A DNA stretch of 64,000 bases from CAZCGA01 sp964498075 (lineage in GTDB: Bacteria > Desulfobacterota > Binatia > HRBIN30). Under the pieces are notes generated by a model. It was not told the origin of the DNA. It searched no databases and was given only the letters and a program-made list of their open reading frames with translations. The stretch lies in assembly GCA_964498075.1 (NCBI GenBank), contig CAZCGA010000002.1:62001-126000 (forward strand). The letters run 5' to 3'. The translations under genes and the position numbers were made by a program. The first letter of the stretch is position 1, and every line of letters starts with the position of its first letter. Below, one piece after another: positions 51,306 through 60,480 of the stretch.

Positions 51306-53072
51306 CTACGGCGGCGCCAGACGTGCGAGCAGCGCCCGGGCCTGCTCCGCCTGCGGATTGTTGGGATCGTCGCGCAGCGCGATGGTGAGCTGCTCGCGCG
51401 CCGTGGCATCGTCGGCAAGATTGAAGGCCACCTGCCCGTAGAGGTAGTGGAACTCCGGGTCGGCAGGCTTGAGGGCCAGCGCCTGCTGCAGACGGGTGCG
51501 GGCGCGGTTGAGCACCTCACGCGCCGCCGCGTCGTCTCCCGTCGCGATCTGTTGGTTGGCGCGCACGACGTCGCAGCGCGCCAGCATGTACGGCACCACG
51601 GCGTACTGCGGCGTCAGCCGGGCGGCGGCGGCGAGCGGCTCGTCGGCGGCGGCGCACCGGCCTTGCTGCGCGAGCGCAATGCCCAGATGCGCCAGCGCCA
51701 GCCCGCGCTCGTCGTCGGCGCACTCCAAGGTCAGCGCGCGCCGGTATTGCCGCTCCGCCTCCACGCTCTGCCCGCGCTGCAGCGCCTCGTCGGCGAGCCG
51801 GGTGGCGGGGAGGCAATGCCAGGGTGCGCAGGCCGCCGTGGCGCTCCAAAAGGCGGCGTCGTCGGCAAACGGCGGCAGCCGCTGCCAGCTGACCGCAGCG
51901 GCGACGAGCACCAGCGCCACGGCAGCCGCCGTCCGCGCCGCTCGCCACGGCCCCGGCAGCGCGAGCCCCGCGCCGACGAGCACCGCCAAACCCACCGACG
52001 GCAGGTACGCGTAGCGGTCGGCCACCGGCGCCGTCGACACCGGATAGACGGCCAGCGCCAGCAACGGCAGCAACGTCACCCCGATCCACAGGACGGCATA
52101 AGCCACGGCCGGCGCCCGGCGTGCGGCGACGACGATCACGCCACCGCCGGCGAGCAACACAGTGGCGAACGCCATGAGGTCCCACCCGCTCGCCGGTGGC
52201 AGGCTCGGGATGAAATGACAGCTGCGCAGCGGCGCGACCAGGGCGCGCACGTAGTACAGCACGGCTTCCACCGCGACATGCCAAGACGCCGGCTGCACGG
52301 CGGCGCTGATCGGGGCGCGCAACCACCCGCCGAGCGCCAGCCGCCGCAACCCGATGTAGATACCCAGCACCGCACACATCCCCAACACCCGTACCGCCAC
52401 TGCTCCGCCGTGCCGGCGCGCGCGCGGTGCCGACGCAGCCGGCGGCCGCCATTCCAGACCAAGCGCCAAGAACGGTACGATCAGCGCGCTTTCCTTGCTG
52501 AGCATGGCGGTGAACGCCAGCAGCGCCGCCACACCGCCGAGCCACAGACTGCCGCGCCGGCGCGCCGCATCGTAGACGCAAAGCGACGCCAGCAGCCACA
52601 CGCACGCCGTGGCTTCCGTCATGCTGCCGATCCAGGCGACGGCTTCGACGTGGATCGGATGGGTGGCGAACAACACGCCGGCGAGCAGCGCACCGGCGAA
52701 CCGGCGGCGCGCGCCCACCAACACGCTGAAGGCCAACCAGCCCACCAACCCCGCACACAGCGCGTGCAACACCACCGCCAGCAGATGGAACGGCGGCGGT
52801 GCGCCGGCGCCGAGATGCCAGGCCACCCAGTACAACCCGTAGGAGACCGGGCGATAGTAGTGGCGGAAGTCACCGGCAGCGTGCGGCGGGAAGAACACGG
52901 TCCACACGTCGGTGAGCGCCGGGACGGACTCTTCCACCACTCGGAAGTCGTCCCAGACGAAACCGAACCAGAGCGTGGGTGCGAAGGTGACGGCAGCCGC
53001 CGCGGCGCTGGCAAAGACGACCAGCCAGCGCCAGCGGCTGTCGCCGTCTGAGCGGATCGAGGATGACGGCAC
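51306..53072 (-). CDS. TMTC-like membrane glycosyltransferase with TPR repeats
   Basis: 588 residues. About ten transmembrane helices lie in the first 420 residues. FVWDDFRVVEES near residue 40 supplies the acidic pair of GT-C glycosyltransferases, and HPIHVEAVAWIGSMTEA and DRYAYLPSVGLAVLVG are typical of TMTC/DUF1736-type enzymes. Residues 450-588 are tetratricopeptide repeats. It probably transfers sugar from a polyprenyl carrier to secreted protein, perhaps the Thr/Pro-rich surface proteins encoded nearby; that link is inference. Confidence 0.85.
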   Translation of the reverse strand: MPSSSIRSDGDSRWRWLVVFASAAAAAVTFAPTLWFGFVWDDFRVVEESVPALTDVWTVFFPPHAAGDFRHYYRPVSYGLYWVAWHLGAGAPPPFHLLAVVLHALCAGLVGWLAFSVLVGARRRFAGALLAGVLFATHPIHVEAVAWIGSMTEATACVWLLASLCVYDAARRRGSLWLGGVAALLAFTAMLSKESALIVPFLALGLEWRPPAASAPRARRHGGAVAVRVLGMCAVLGIYIGLRRLALGGWLRAPISAAVQPASWHVAVEAVLYYVRALVAPLRSCHFIPSLPPASGWDLMAFATVLLAGGGVIVVAARRAPAVAYAVLWIGVTLLPLLALAVYPVSTAPVADRYAYLPSVGLAVLVGAGLALPGPWRAARTAAAVALVLVAAAVSWQRLPPFADDAAFWSATAACAPWHCLPATRLADEALQRGQSVEAERQYRRALTLECADDERGLALAHLGIALAQQGRCAAADEPLAAAARLTPQYAVVPYMLARCDVVRANQQIATGDDAAAREVLNRARTRLQQALALKPADPEFHYLYGQVAFNLADDATAREQLTIALRDDPNNPQAEQARALLARLAPP

Positions 53073-53310
53073 GCTGCGCCCACGCTACCGCAGCCCACCG
53101 TCGCAGGCAATTCGAGCCGGCGCGCCGCCGGGGAATTCCATTCCCCCGGCGTCCCTGTGGCAGCGCGCTACAAGTGTGCTTCCCTGCCAGCGCACATTCA
53201 GTGCCCGAGGTTCAACCGACCCGCAGTGGGCTGCAGCGGCTTCGAGGAATTGAGACGGAGAATGCGTCGGGGTCGGGGTGGCCGGCCGTCACCTCCGACC
53301 GCGACCCGGC

Positions 53311-53349
53311 GCGGCGCGCTGGACCGCCCGTGCGTGTCCAGCGCGCCGC
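53311..53349 (-). terminator. Strong hairpin after the giant cysteine-repeat gene
   Basis: A perfect 14-bp stem (GCGGCGCGCTGGAC with GTCCAGCGCGCCGC) and an 11-base loop begin 4 bases after the stop at 53353. There is no T-run, so it may be an RNA-end stabiliser rather than a classical terminator. Confidence 0.55.
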
Positions 53350-53352
53350 ATC

Positions 53353-56300
53353 TCACCGCGCCGTCTGCCCGTTGGTCACGACGTTGTCACCCACCTGCGC
53401 CTGATCGATGTTCGGGAAGGCGTTCACCAGTTTCGCGCCACTGACACCGCCGACGGTCGTCAGACCGCTGCAGTCGAACTTGTGCCCGGTGATGCTGGCA
53501 ATGCACGCGCCGCCCGGCGAGCACACCCCCGAGGTGATCAGGAAGCCGGGGTTGTTGTTCGCATCCATCACGGTCGATGACGCCGTGGCCGTGGTCGTCG
53601 GCAACGTGGTCGCGGAGCCGCGCGACGCCACCGGGTCGTCCGCCGTACACGGCGCGCCGTCAAAGCCCTTCGCCGGGAACACCGCCTGACAGACACCGCC
53701 GGGACACTCGACCCCCATACCGGTGCACGCCAGACCGAAGTTTGCCCCTTGTGAGCACACCCCTGCCCCGCCGCCGCAGATCGGGTTGGTGACGCACGGC
53801 GTGCCGTTGGTCAGTGGGTCGCCCTGACAGACGCCGGCACAGAACGCCGGCCGACACAGACCGCTGTTGCTGCACTCGACGTTCACCGTGCACTTGCCGA
53901 GGCACGCACCGGCGATGCACGTCGTCCCCGCCGCGCAGGTCGCGCTCGACGTGCAGGCCGTCGGCGCGGCCGGGAAGCCGCCGCCGGTGCAGATCTGCTC
54001 GACGGCGCACGAGCCGCCGTCACTGATCGGTCCGATGGCGATACTGTTCATGATCAGCCCGTCGCCCGGAGCCCCCAGTCCGCTGGACGTGAGGTGCACC
54101 GGGCTGTTGCACACGCCGGCGTGGAAGCTGGTGGTGTTGCAGGTCACGCCGCAGCTGCCGGCATTGTCACCCGCCGTGCAATCCGAATCGATCAGGCACG
54201 CGGCGCCCGGCGTTGGTCCGCCGATACAAATGTTGTGCGCTTCCAGACACGCCACCGCCCGCACCCCGGTCTGTCCGGGCTCGGTGGCCGTACACGTGGC
54301 GTCGTCCGGGCTGTTGCACCGCGAGCCCGGACAGTCCCCATCGCCGTGGCACACCTTGTTGGCGTTGCCGCCGCCGATGCAAAGGCCGCCGCCTTGTCCT
54401 TGATTCGAGCAGGTCCCGCCGCTGCCGCAGTCGAGGTTGTGACCGCAGGCCAGCCCGGGACGTGTTCCGCCGGTACACGTACCGGCGCCGTTGTTGAGAT
54501 TGCACGTGCCACCGATGCAGTCGACGCTCGGGTTGCACGGAGCACCAGGGTTCGAGCCGCCGGCACAGAGGAAGGTGGAGGTGTTGCACGTACCGCCGCC
54601 GGTACACTGCGCGTTGGGATTGCACGGCGCGCCGGGGTTGGATCCGCCGATGCAGGTGTGTGACGGGACGGTATCGTGATCCTGCGACAGATTGACGTTG
54701 ACCGCCGGTAGGCCGGTGGCGCCGCAGCCGATCATTCCGGATGCCGCGTTCCCCGGACCGTTGACGTCCGGATCGGGCGCGCCGCGGACGCAGGCGCACA
54801 CCAGGCCGGACACCTTGACGGGCAGGAACTGCACGCTGGACGCCGGGACGACGACGGGGATCACGCCGCTGGCGTCGGGCTTGCCGATCTTCAGCGTCTG
54901 CTGCCCGGCGAGCGGGCCGATGGACAGAGCCAACGGGACACCCTGCAGGTAGGCGCCGCTCTTGTTCTTGCAAATGCCGTCGCTGGCGGCGCCGGCGCTG
55001 CTGCTGCAGTAGTTGCCGCAAATGCCGCCACCGCTGCAGTTGAGGTTCTTGTTGCACACCAGGGCGCTCCGCGTGCCGCCAACGCACGCGAACGCCGTGC
55101 AATGTCCCCCGCTGAGGCAGTTGGCGTCCGTCGTACACACGCGCGTCGCGTTGTTCGAGCAGCGGTTCGGGCTGTTGCCGGTCCCGCCGCAGACTCCACT
55201 CGGACAATCCGCGTTCAGATTGCAGGGGACCTGGTCGTTGGTTCCAGCCACGCAGACCACCACCTGACTGGTCCCCACAGACGCCGGGCAGGTCGTCGCC
55301 GCCGTCACCTTGGCCGGATCACCGGCGGTGCACTCGCCGATACCGAAGCAGTCGGCGGGAGCGGTCCCACATTCACTGGTGCACACGCCGCGGTTGTTGC
55401 TCGGTCCGCAGTCGATGTTGGTGGCGCACGACTTCCCGGGGAACGCGCCGCCGACGCAGGTGCGGATGAAGCTGCAGTCCGCCCCCGGCGTCGTCCCGCC
55501 GAAGCATTTGGCGCCGGTGAAGATGTAGCTGCGCGAGCTTTCGATCGTACAGTTGGAGGCGCAGCCGTCGCCGCCGAAGGCGCGACAGAAACCGCCGCCG
55601 CAGGTGGCGTCGGACGTACAGGGGTTGCCGTAGCAGTCGTACGGCCCGCCGGTGGCCGGATCGCTGCCGCACGTCGTGCCCGCGTTCGCCAGCGTGCACG
55701 CCGTCCCGATGTTCGGGCCGGCCTTGCAGAACTTCGGGCCGCTGATGCACGTGCCGCCGTTGTCGCACTCTTCAGGAGACTCGACGACGCCGTTGCCGCA
55801 CAGCGCGGCACCGGTCGTCGCCGTGGCCGTCGCCGTCGGGGTTGACGTCGGGATCGGTGTCGCCGTCGGTGTCGAGGTCGCAACCGACGTCGCCGTCGGT
55901 GTATTGGTCGCCAGTGGCGTGTTGGTCGCCTGCGCCGTGTTCGTCGGCGAGGCCGTGTTCGCCGGCGGTGAGGTATTCGTCGGCGGGCTCGTCGGCACCG
56001 CGGTGGCCGTGTCGGTCGGCGTACTCGTCGGCAGCGGCGGCACCGTGTTGGTCGGCGTGCTGGTCGGCGCGGGCGTCAGCGTCTTCGTCGGCGTGCTCGG
56101 TGCGGTCGGGGTGATCGTCGGCGTGAACGCGGTGCACACCGACGGCAGCCCGGTGCACATGAAGCCGGGCTCGATGTGGCAGCCGGCGTCGCAGCCGTCG
56201 CCGTTGTTGCGGTTCCCGTCGTCGCAGGTCTCATGATCGGCCTGGATCACGCTGTCCCCACACGCGCTGGGCTTGCAGTACAGCCGCACCGTATCGGTGT

Positions 56301-57729
56301 CCTTTACCAGCGCGGACGTGGTCCCGCGGACCTGCAGGGTCCGGCTACCCCTCCGCAGGCGGTTTCCGGACAGCACCCGTTCTGGCACGACGATGTTCAT
56401 GACGGCGCTGCAGGCGTTGGGGGTAGTATTGGGAGGACCGAGGAATTGCGGCACGGTGCTGCGCACCACCTTGACGCCGAGGCCACCCGGACCGCCGCCG
56501 TTCTGCTCGAGCATCGCCAGGTTGGCGATGTCCGCCGCCGTATTGAGCTGGCTGGGCCTGGGGCGCTTCACTTCAAAGGTCGTGATGTCGCTCGGCGTGC
56601 ACACCAAGCGCGGGTCGACGTTGTTGATGCAGATGCGCGTGTGGAACGTGCAGCTCTGGTTGCCCGGCGCGCCGTCGAAGTCGCACGCCGGGTCGCCTTC
56701 GTAACACACCAAGCGCCGCTTGGGGAACTGCACGGCGTTGCGCGTCGGCACGGGGGTGAGCAGCCACTCCATGTTGCAGTCGGTCTTCTGCTTGCCGCCG
56801 CCGGGGATGCAGGGATTGCCCAACCCGACACCGGTGCACAGGCCGGGGGTGGGGGTTTGGGTGGGCGTCGCCGTGAACGTCAGCGTCGCGGTCGAGGTCA
56901 ACGTCGGCGTCACGGTCGGCGTCCGGGTGTTGGTCGGCGTCGCCGTGAGGGTAGACGTGGGCGTCGCTGTCGGTTGCAGAGTCGGCGACGGCGTCCGCGT
57001 CGGCGTATTCGTCAACGTCGCCGTGGGCGTCGGTGTCGGCGTGTTCGTCGGCGTGGGTGTCTGCGTCGGCGTGGCCGTCGGTGTCGGCGTCGGCGTGTTC
57101 GTTGGTGTGGACGTCTTCGTCGGTGTCGCCGTCGGCGCGACCAGACTGTAAGCGATCGAGGTCGTGCTGGCGATCCCGCCGGTGCCGGTGTTCATCGCCG
57201 ACATCGAGAGCGTCTTGCTCCCCGGGGTGCTGGCATTGGTGACCCCGTTCAGGATGATCGAGACGGGCTGGTTGAAGCCGACGGCCACGGGCGAATGGAA
57301 GGACACGACCGGCCCGCTGTTGGTGATGAACACAATCGCCTGGCCGTTCAACGTTCCGGAGACGATGGTGCCCGCGTCGGTATCCTCGGGCAGGGTGATG
57401 TTGATCGTCGTGCCCGTCGTTAAGTTGCAGCCATCGAGGTTGGGCACGGTGGTGTTGATGGTGTAGTTGCTGAGGCCCCCGGTCGTGAGGCTCGAAGGGG
57501 TGACCGTGATCGTCTGAAAGTTGTGCGGCGGGTTGGCACAGTTATAGGCTTCGGCGGCGCGCGCGGGACCGAGGAGCGCCGCGGCCAATCCCAGCAAGAC
57601 GCTCACGAGAGCGGCCGGCATGGCAGGTGACGCCGCCCTCCAGATTCGGCGCGCGCGAACGGTCGTGGTGGAGTTCATCCCCGACGTGGCACCGCCTGAA
57701 AGTAAGCCCCCCGCACCCCTTCGGACCAT
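53353..57729 (-). CDS. Giant secreted cysteine-repeat protein with Thr/Pro linkers
   Basis: 1458 residues from the ATG at 57727-57729, with GGAGGG 6 bases before it; a later ATG at 57676-57678 gives a tighter signal peptide. After a signal region (to about residue 60) come a beta domain, a TPTxTPT linker (about 200-300) and a cysteine module with CDFDG and CINNVDPRLVC. A DUF4215-type CGDSVIQADHETCDDGN repeat and a second linker follow. From about 640 to 1340 there are some eleven cysteine repeats of roughly C-x-GG-x3-G-x2-C-x4-D-C-x-GG-x-C (for example CIGGSNPGAPCN). Probably a cell-surface fibre or adhesin. Confidence 0.85.
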   Translation of the reverse strand: MVRRGAGGLLSGGATSGMNSTTTVRARRIWRAASPAMPAALVSVLLGLAAALLGPARAAEAYNCANPPHNFQTITVTPSSLTTGGLSNYTINTTVPNLDGCNLTTGTTINITLPEDTDAGTIVSGTLNGQAIVFITNSGPVVSFHSPVAVGFNQPVSIILNGVTNASTPGSKTLSMSAMNTGTGGIASTTSIAYSLVAPTATPTKTSTPTNTPTPTPTATPTQTPTPTNTPTPTPTATLTNTPTRTPSPTLQPTATPTSTLTATPTNTRTPTVTPTLTSTATLTFTATPTQTPTPGLCTGVGLGNPCIPGGGKQKTDCNMEWLLTPVPTRNAVQFPKRRLVCYEGDPACDFDGAPGNQSCTFHTRICINNVDPRLVCTPSDITTFEVKRPRPSQLNTAADIANLAMLEQNGGGPGGLGVKVVRSTVPQFLGPPNTTPNACSAVMNIVVPERVLSGNRLRRGSRTLQVRGTTSALVKDTDTVRLYCKPSACGDSVIQADHETCDDGNRNNGDGCDAGCHIEPGFMCTGLPSVCTAFTPTITPTAPSTPTKTLTPAPTSTPTNTVPPLPTSTPTDTATAVPTSPPTNTSPPANTASPTNTAQATNTPLATNTPTATSVATSTPTATPIPTSTPTATATATTGAALCGNGVVESPEECDNGGTCISGPKFCKAGPNIGTACTLANAGTTCGSDPATGGPYDCYGNPCTSDATCGGGFCRAFGGDGCASNCTIESSRSYIFTGAKCFGGTTPGADCSFIRTCVGGAFPGKSCATNIDCGPSNNRGVCTSECGTAPADCFGIGECTAGDPAKVTAATTCPASVGTSQVVVCVAGTNDQVPCNLNADCPSGVCGGTGNSPNRCSNNATRVCTTDANCLSGGHCTAFACVGGTRSALVCNKNLNCSGGGICGNYCSSSAGAASDGICKNKSGAYLQGVPLALSIGPLAGQQTLKIGKPDASGVIPVVVPASSVQFLPVKVSGLVCACVRGAPDPDVNGPGNAASGMIGCGATGLPAVNVNLSQDHDTVPSHTCIGGSNPGAPCNPNAQCTGGGTCNTSTFLCAGGSNPGAPCNPSVDCIGGTCNLNNGAGTCTGGTRPGLACGHNLDCGSGGTCSNQGQGGGLCIGGGNANKVCHGDGDCPGSRCNSPDDATCTATEPGQTGVRAVACLEAHNICIGGPTPGAACLIDSDCTAGDNAGSCGVTCNTTSFHAGVCNSPVHLTSSGLGAPGDGLIMNSIAIGPISDGGSCAVEQICTGGGFPAAPTACTSSATCAAGTTCIAGACLGKCTVNVECSNSGLCRPAFCAGVCQGDPLTNGTPCVTNPICGGGAGVCSQGANFGLACTGMGVECPGGVCQAVFPAKGFDGAPCTADDPVASRGSATTLPTTTATASSTVMDANNNPGFLITSGVCSPGGACIASITGHKFDCSGLTTVGGVSGAKLVNAFPNIDQAQVGDNVVTNGQTAR

Positions 57730-57903
57730 GTTGCGCCCTCCGCGCGGCCGGTGTTTCGTATCGCGAGTCAAATAGCGACGATGCGAGTGTGAGCCGGGTG
57801 CGCCGAGTTGTCAACACAGCAAATTCCGCATGCAGGGAGCACTGCTGTGCTATCGACTGGCGCCCGAATTTCACATAAGTCAAAGCGCCGAGAGGACGCC
57901 GCG

Positions 57904-58785
57904 ATGCCAGAACTCAAGACCGCCACGGTGCACGCCAACGGCGTGCGCTTCGCGACCATCGAGGCCGGCGACGGGCCGCTGGTGCTCTGCCTGCACGGGT
58001 TTCCCGATCATGCCCGCTCGTTCCGGCATCAGCTGCCGGCACTCGCGGCAGCGGGCTTCCGCGCCGTGGCCCCCCTCATGCGCGGCTACGCGCCGACGGA
58101 GATCCCGGCGGACGGGCGCTATCAGAGTGCGGCGCTGGCGCAGGATGCCGTGGCGCTGATCGCGGCGCTCGGGTACTCGTCGGCGCATGTGTTTGGACAC
58201 GACTGGGGCGCCGTGGCCGCGTACGGCGCGGCGATCATTGCTCCCGGAAAGGTGACCAAGCTGGTCACCGCCGCGGTGCCGCATGGGCCGTCGGTGCTCA
58301 ACGCCTTCATGAGCAGCTACGATCAGCAGCACCGCTCCTGGTACATGTTTTTCTTCCAGCACCCCTTCTCCGATCCGGCGGTGGCGCACAATGACTTCCA
58401 GTTCATCGAACGGCTCTGGCGGGACTGGTCGCCGGGATGGAAGTATCCTCCAGAGGAAATGGCGGCGCTGAAGGCAACGTTCCGCGCGCCAGGTGTGCTG
58501 CAAGCGGCGCTCGGCTACTACCGTGCAACGCTGAATCCAGCGAACCAGGATCCGGCGCTCGCCGACGTACAGATGCAGATCGCCATGTCCCCCGTTGCGG
58601 TGCCGGCGCTCATTTTCTACGGCGCCCAGGACGGCTGCATGGGCGTCGAGTTGCTCGACGGCATGGAGGCCCTGTTCCCGCGCGGCCTGCGCAAGGTGGT
58701 GATTCAGGGCGCCGGGCATTTCGTCCATCAGGAGAAACCCGACGAGGTGAACCGCATTCTCATCGAGTTTCTGAAGGGCACCTGA
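57904..58785 (+). CDS. Epoxide-hydrolase-like alpha/beta hydrolase
   Basis: 293 residues from the ATG at 57904. LHGFPDHARSFRHQ is the oxyanion-hole region and FGHDWGA supplies the nucleophile Asp100, the pattern of epoxide hydrolases and haloalkane dehalogenases. GAGHFVHQEKPDEVNR carries the catalytic His near 270. It probably hydrolyses an epoxide or ester in the cytoplasm; the substrate is unknown. It is divergent from the giant cysteine-repeat gene. Confidence 0.92.
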   Translation: MPELKTATVHANGVRFATIEAGDGPLVLCLHGFPDHARSFRHQLPALAAAGFRAVAPLMRGYAPTEIPADGRYQSAALAQDAVALIAALGYSSAHVFGHDWGAVAAYGAAIIAPGKVTKLVTAAVPHGPSVLNAFMSSYDQQHRSWYMFFFQHPFSDPAVAHNDFQFIERLWRDWSPGWKYPPEEMAALKATFRAPGVLQAALGYYRATLNPANQDPALADVQMQIAMSPVAVPALIFYGAQDGCMGVELLDGMEALFPRGLRKVVIQGAGHFVHQEKPDEVNRILIEFLKGT

Positions 58786-58802
58786 TCAGAGAAGGAATGT
58801 GG

Positions 58803-58888
58803 AACCACAGATGAACACCGATACACACCGATCCCCTCCCCTCAATCTCGGCCTTCCCATCTGTGTTCATCGGTGTTCATCTGTGGTT
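58803..58888. repeat. AACCACAGATGAACACCGAT inverted repeat
   Basis: Arms at 58803-58822 and 58859-58888 pair over more than 20 bases around a 35-base centre. It lies between the hydrolase stop and the thiolase start. A half copy is at 27397-27426. Confidence 0.8.
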
Positions 58889-58916
58889 GCATCGGCTTTG
58901 GATTGAGAGAGTAAGG

Positions 58917-60137
58917 ATGCGTGAGCTGCGAGAAGCCGTCCTGGTTGGCTATGTGCGGACACCGTTCGGCAAGGCCGATCCGCAGCGTGGGTTCTTCCGC
59001 AACGTACGCTCGGACGACCTCGCGGTCATCGTGTTGCGCGAGATCCTGAAGCGTACCGGCGTGGCGGCCCAGGACGTCGACGGCATCATCCTCGGCGCCG
59101 TCGAGATGATGGGCGAGCAGGCGCACCCGGGGACGGCGATCCCATTTCTCGCCGGCTTCCCACCACACGTCACCGGGCTCAGCCTCGAGCGCGCCTGCAC
59201 CACGGCCATGATGTCGGTGCACATCGCCACCATGAACGTGCAGTGCGGCCAAGGCGACGTCTACATCGCCGGCGGCCTCGACAGCATGACCCACTTCCGC
59301 ATCCCGGTGATCAAGGACGGCATGAGCATGGACGAGGTCATCAAGCAGTCGGGGACGATGCTGTCGACGATGAATCCGAACCCGAAGATGGCCGAGATGA
59401 TCAACCTCATCGACCTCAACGGTGGGCAAGGCGCCGAGCGTTTGTGCGAGCGGTTCGACATCTCGCGCGCCGACATGGACCGTTGGGCGCTCGGCAGCCA
59501 TCAGCGCGCGGTGGCGGCGCGGGAACGACTGAAGGACGAGATCGTGCCCGTCGAAGGCCTCTTGCCCGACGGCAGCAGCGCGCCGATCGACTATGATCAG
59601 GGGCCGCGCGCCGACACGACGCTGGAGAAGATCAGCAGCCTCCCGCCCATCTACCGGCAGGACGGCCGCATCAGCGCGGCCACCGCCTCCGGCCAAGCCG
59701 ACGGCGCGGCGGTGTGCATGATTATGTCACGCGAGCGGGCGCTGGCGCTGGGCCTCACACCGCTGGCGCGTATCCACACCATCGCCACCGGCGCGTGTGC
59801 GCCGACCGACTTGATCTACTCGGCGATTCCCGCGACGCACCGGGCGCTGCATCTTTCCGGGCTGGGCATGGCAGATCTCGAGGTGATCGAGATCAACGAA
59901 GCGTTCGCCTGTGCGCCGATCGCGTTGATGCGCGAGTTCAAGATGCCGGAGACCGCCGCCGAGAAGATCAACGTCAACGGCGGCGCGGTTGCCATCGGCC
60001 ACCCAGTCGGCGCATCAGGCGCGCGCCTGGTGGGGACGCTGGCGCTCGAGCTCCGCCGTTGCGGCGCGCGGCTCGGTCTGGCAACGATCTGCGGTGGGAT
60101 GGGTCAGGGCGCGGCAACGATTCTGGAGAACGTGTGA
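58917..60137 (+). CDS. Thiolase (acetyl-CoA acyltransferase)
   Basis: 406 residues from the ATG at 58917. The nucleophile Cys94 lies in SLERACTTAMMS. EINEAFACAPIALM, VAIGHPVGASGAR and ATICGGMGQG complete the active site. It should cleave beta-ketoacyl-CoA or form acetoacetyl-CoA. It differs clearly from the thiolase at 34829-36016, so the two probably have different chain-length ranges. The gene starts 28 bases after the inverted repeat at 58803-58888. Confidence 0.94.
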   Translation: MRELREAVLVGYVRTPFGKADPQRGFFRNVRSDDLAVIVLREILKRTGVAAQDVDGIILGAVEMMGEQAHPGTAIPFLAGFPPHVTGLSLERACTTAMMSVHIATMNVQCGQGDVYIAGGLDSMTHFRIPVIKDGMSMDEVIKQSGTMLSTMNPNPKMAEMINLIDLNGGQGAERLCERFDISRADMDRWALGSHQRAVAARERLKDEIVPVEGLLPDGSSAPIDYDQGPRADTTLEKISSLPPIYRQDGRISAATASGQADGAAVCMIMSRERALALGLTPLARIHTIATGACAPTDLIYSAIPATHRALHLSGLGMADLEVIEINEAFACAPIALMREFKMPETAAEKINVNGGAVAIGHPVGASGARLVGTLALELRRCGARLGLATICGGMGQGAATILENV

Positions 60138-60144
60138 TTCAAGT

Positions 60145-60412
60145 GGCTTTGCCCAAGAAGTCCTTACGAACCCCGCAGCAGCAGAGGTTCGGCCGCGGAC
60201 GCGGCGAATAAATTCGCGCGCTACGAAGAGCACCAAGTCGCCCTGCGGCGACTCCCCGCCCCACCAAAGGCCTTTTCGGGGGTGGGGTTGGGAGCCTGCG
60301 CAGGCAGGCTTGGCGCAGTTTGTAGCGCGCGGTTTCAACCGCCGCGTCTGCGGCGGCAGCACGATGCCCGGCAGCAGCTTCGAGCCTCGAGGGGGACTTC
60401 TTGGGCAAAGCC
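60145..60412. repeat. Roughly 270-bp multi-hairpin element with 19-bp inverted ends
   Basis: Perfect 19-base inverted ends: GGCTTTGCCCAAGAAGTCC at 60145-60163 and its complement at 60394-60412. Inside lie further stems: GGACGCGGC...GCGCGCTAC with GTAGCGCGCG...GCCGCGTC, AGTCGCC/GGCGACT, CGCCCCACC/GGTGGGG and GCCTGC/GCAGGC. No reading frame with family character. It looks like a non-autonomous element that has landed between the thiolase gene and a truncated surface gene. Confidence 0.75.
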
Positions 60413-60480
60413 GATTCAAGTCCTCTCCAAGCAGCCACATGAAGACGATGAGGAGGTGTCTGTAGAGCCGCTGCCTGTAG

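Noticed and set aside
51447..53051. 534-codon plus-strand open frame
   Set aside because: Antisense to the TMTC-like gene, composed of Arg/Gln/His-rich sequence with no domain.
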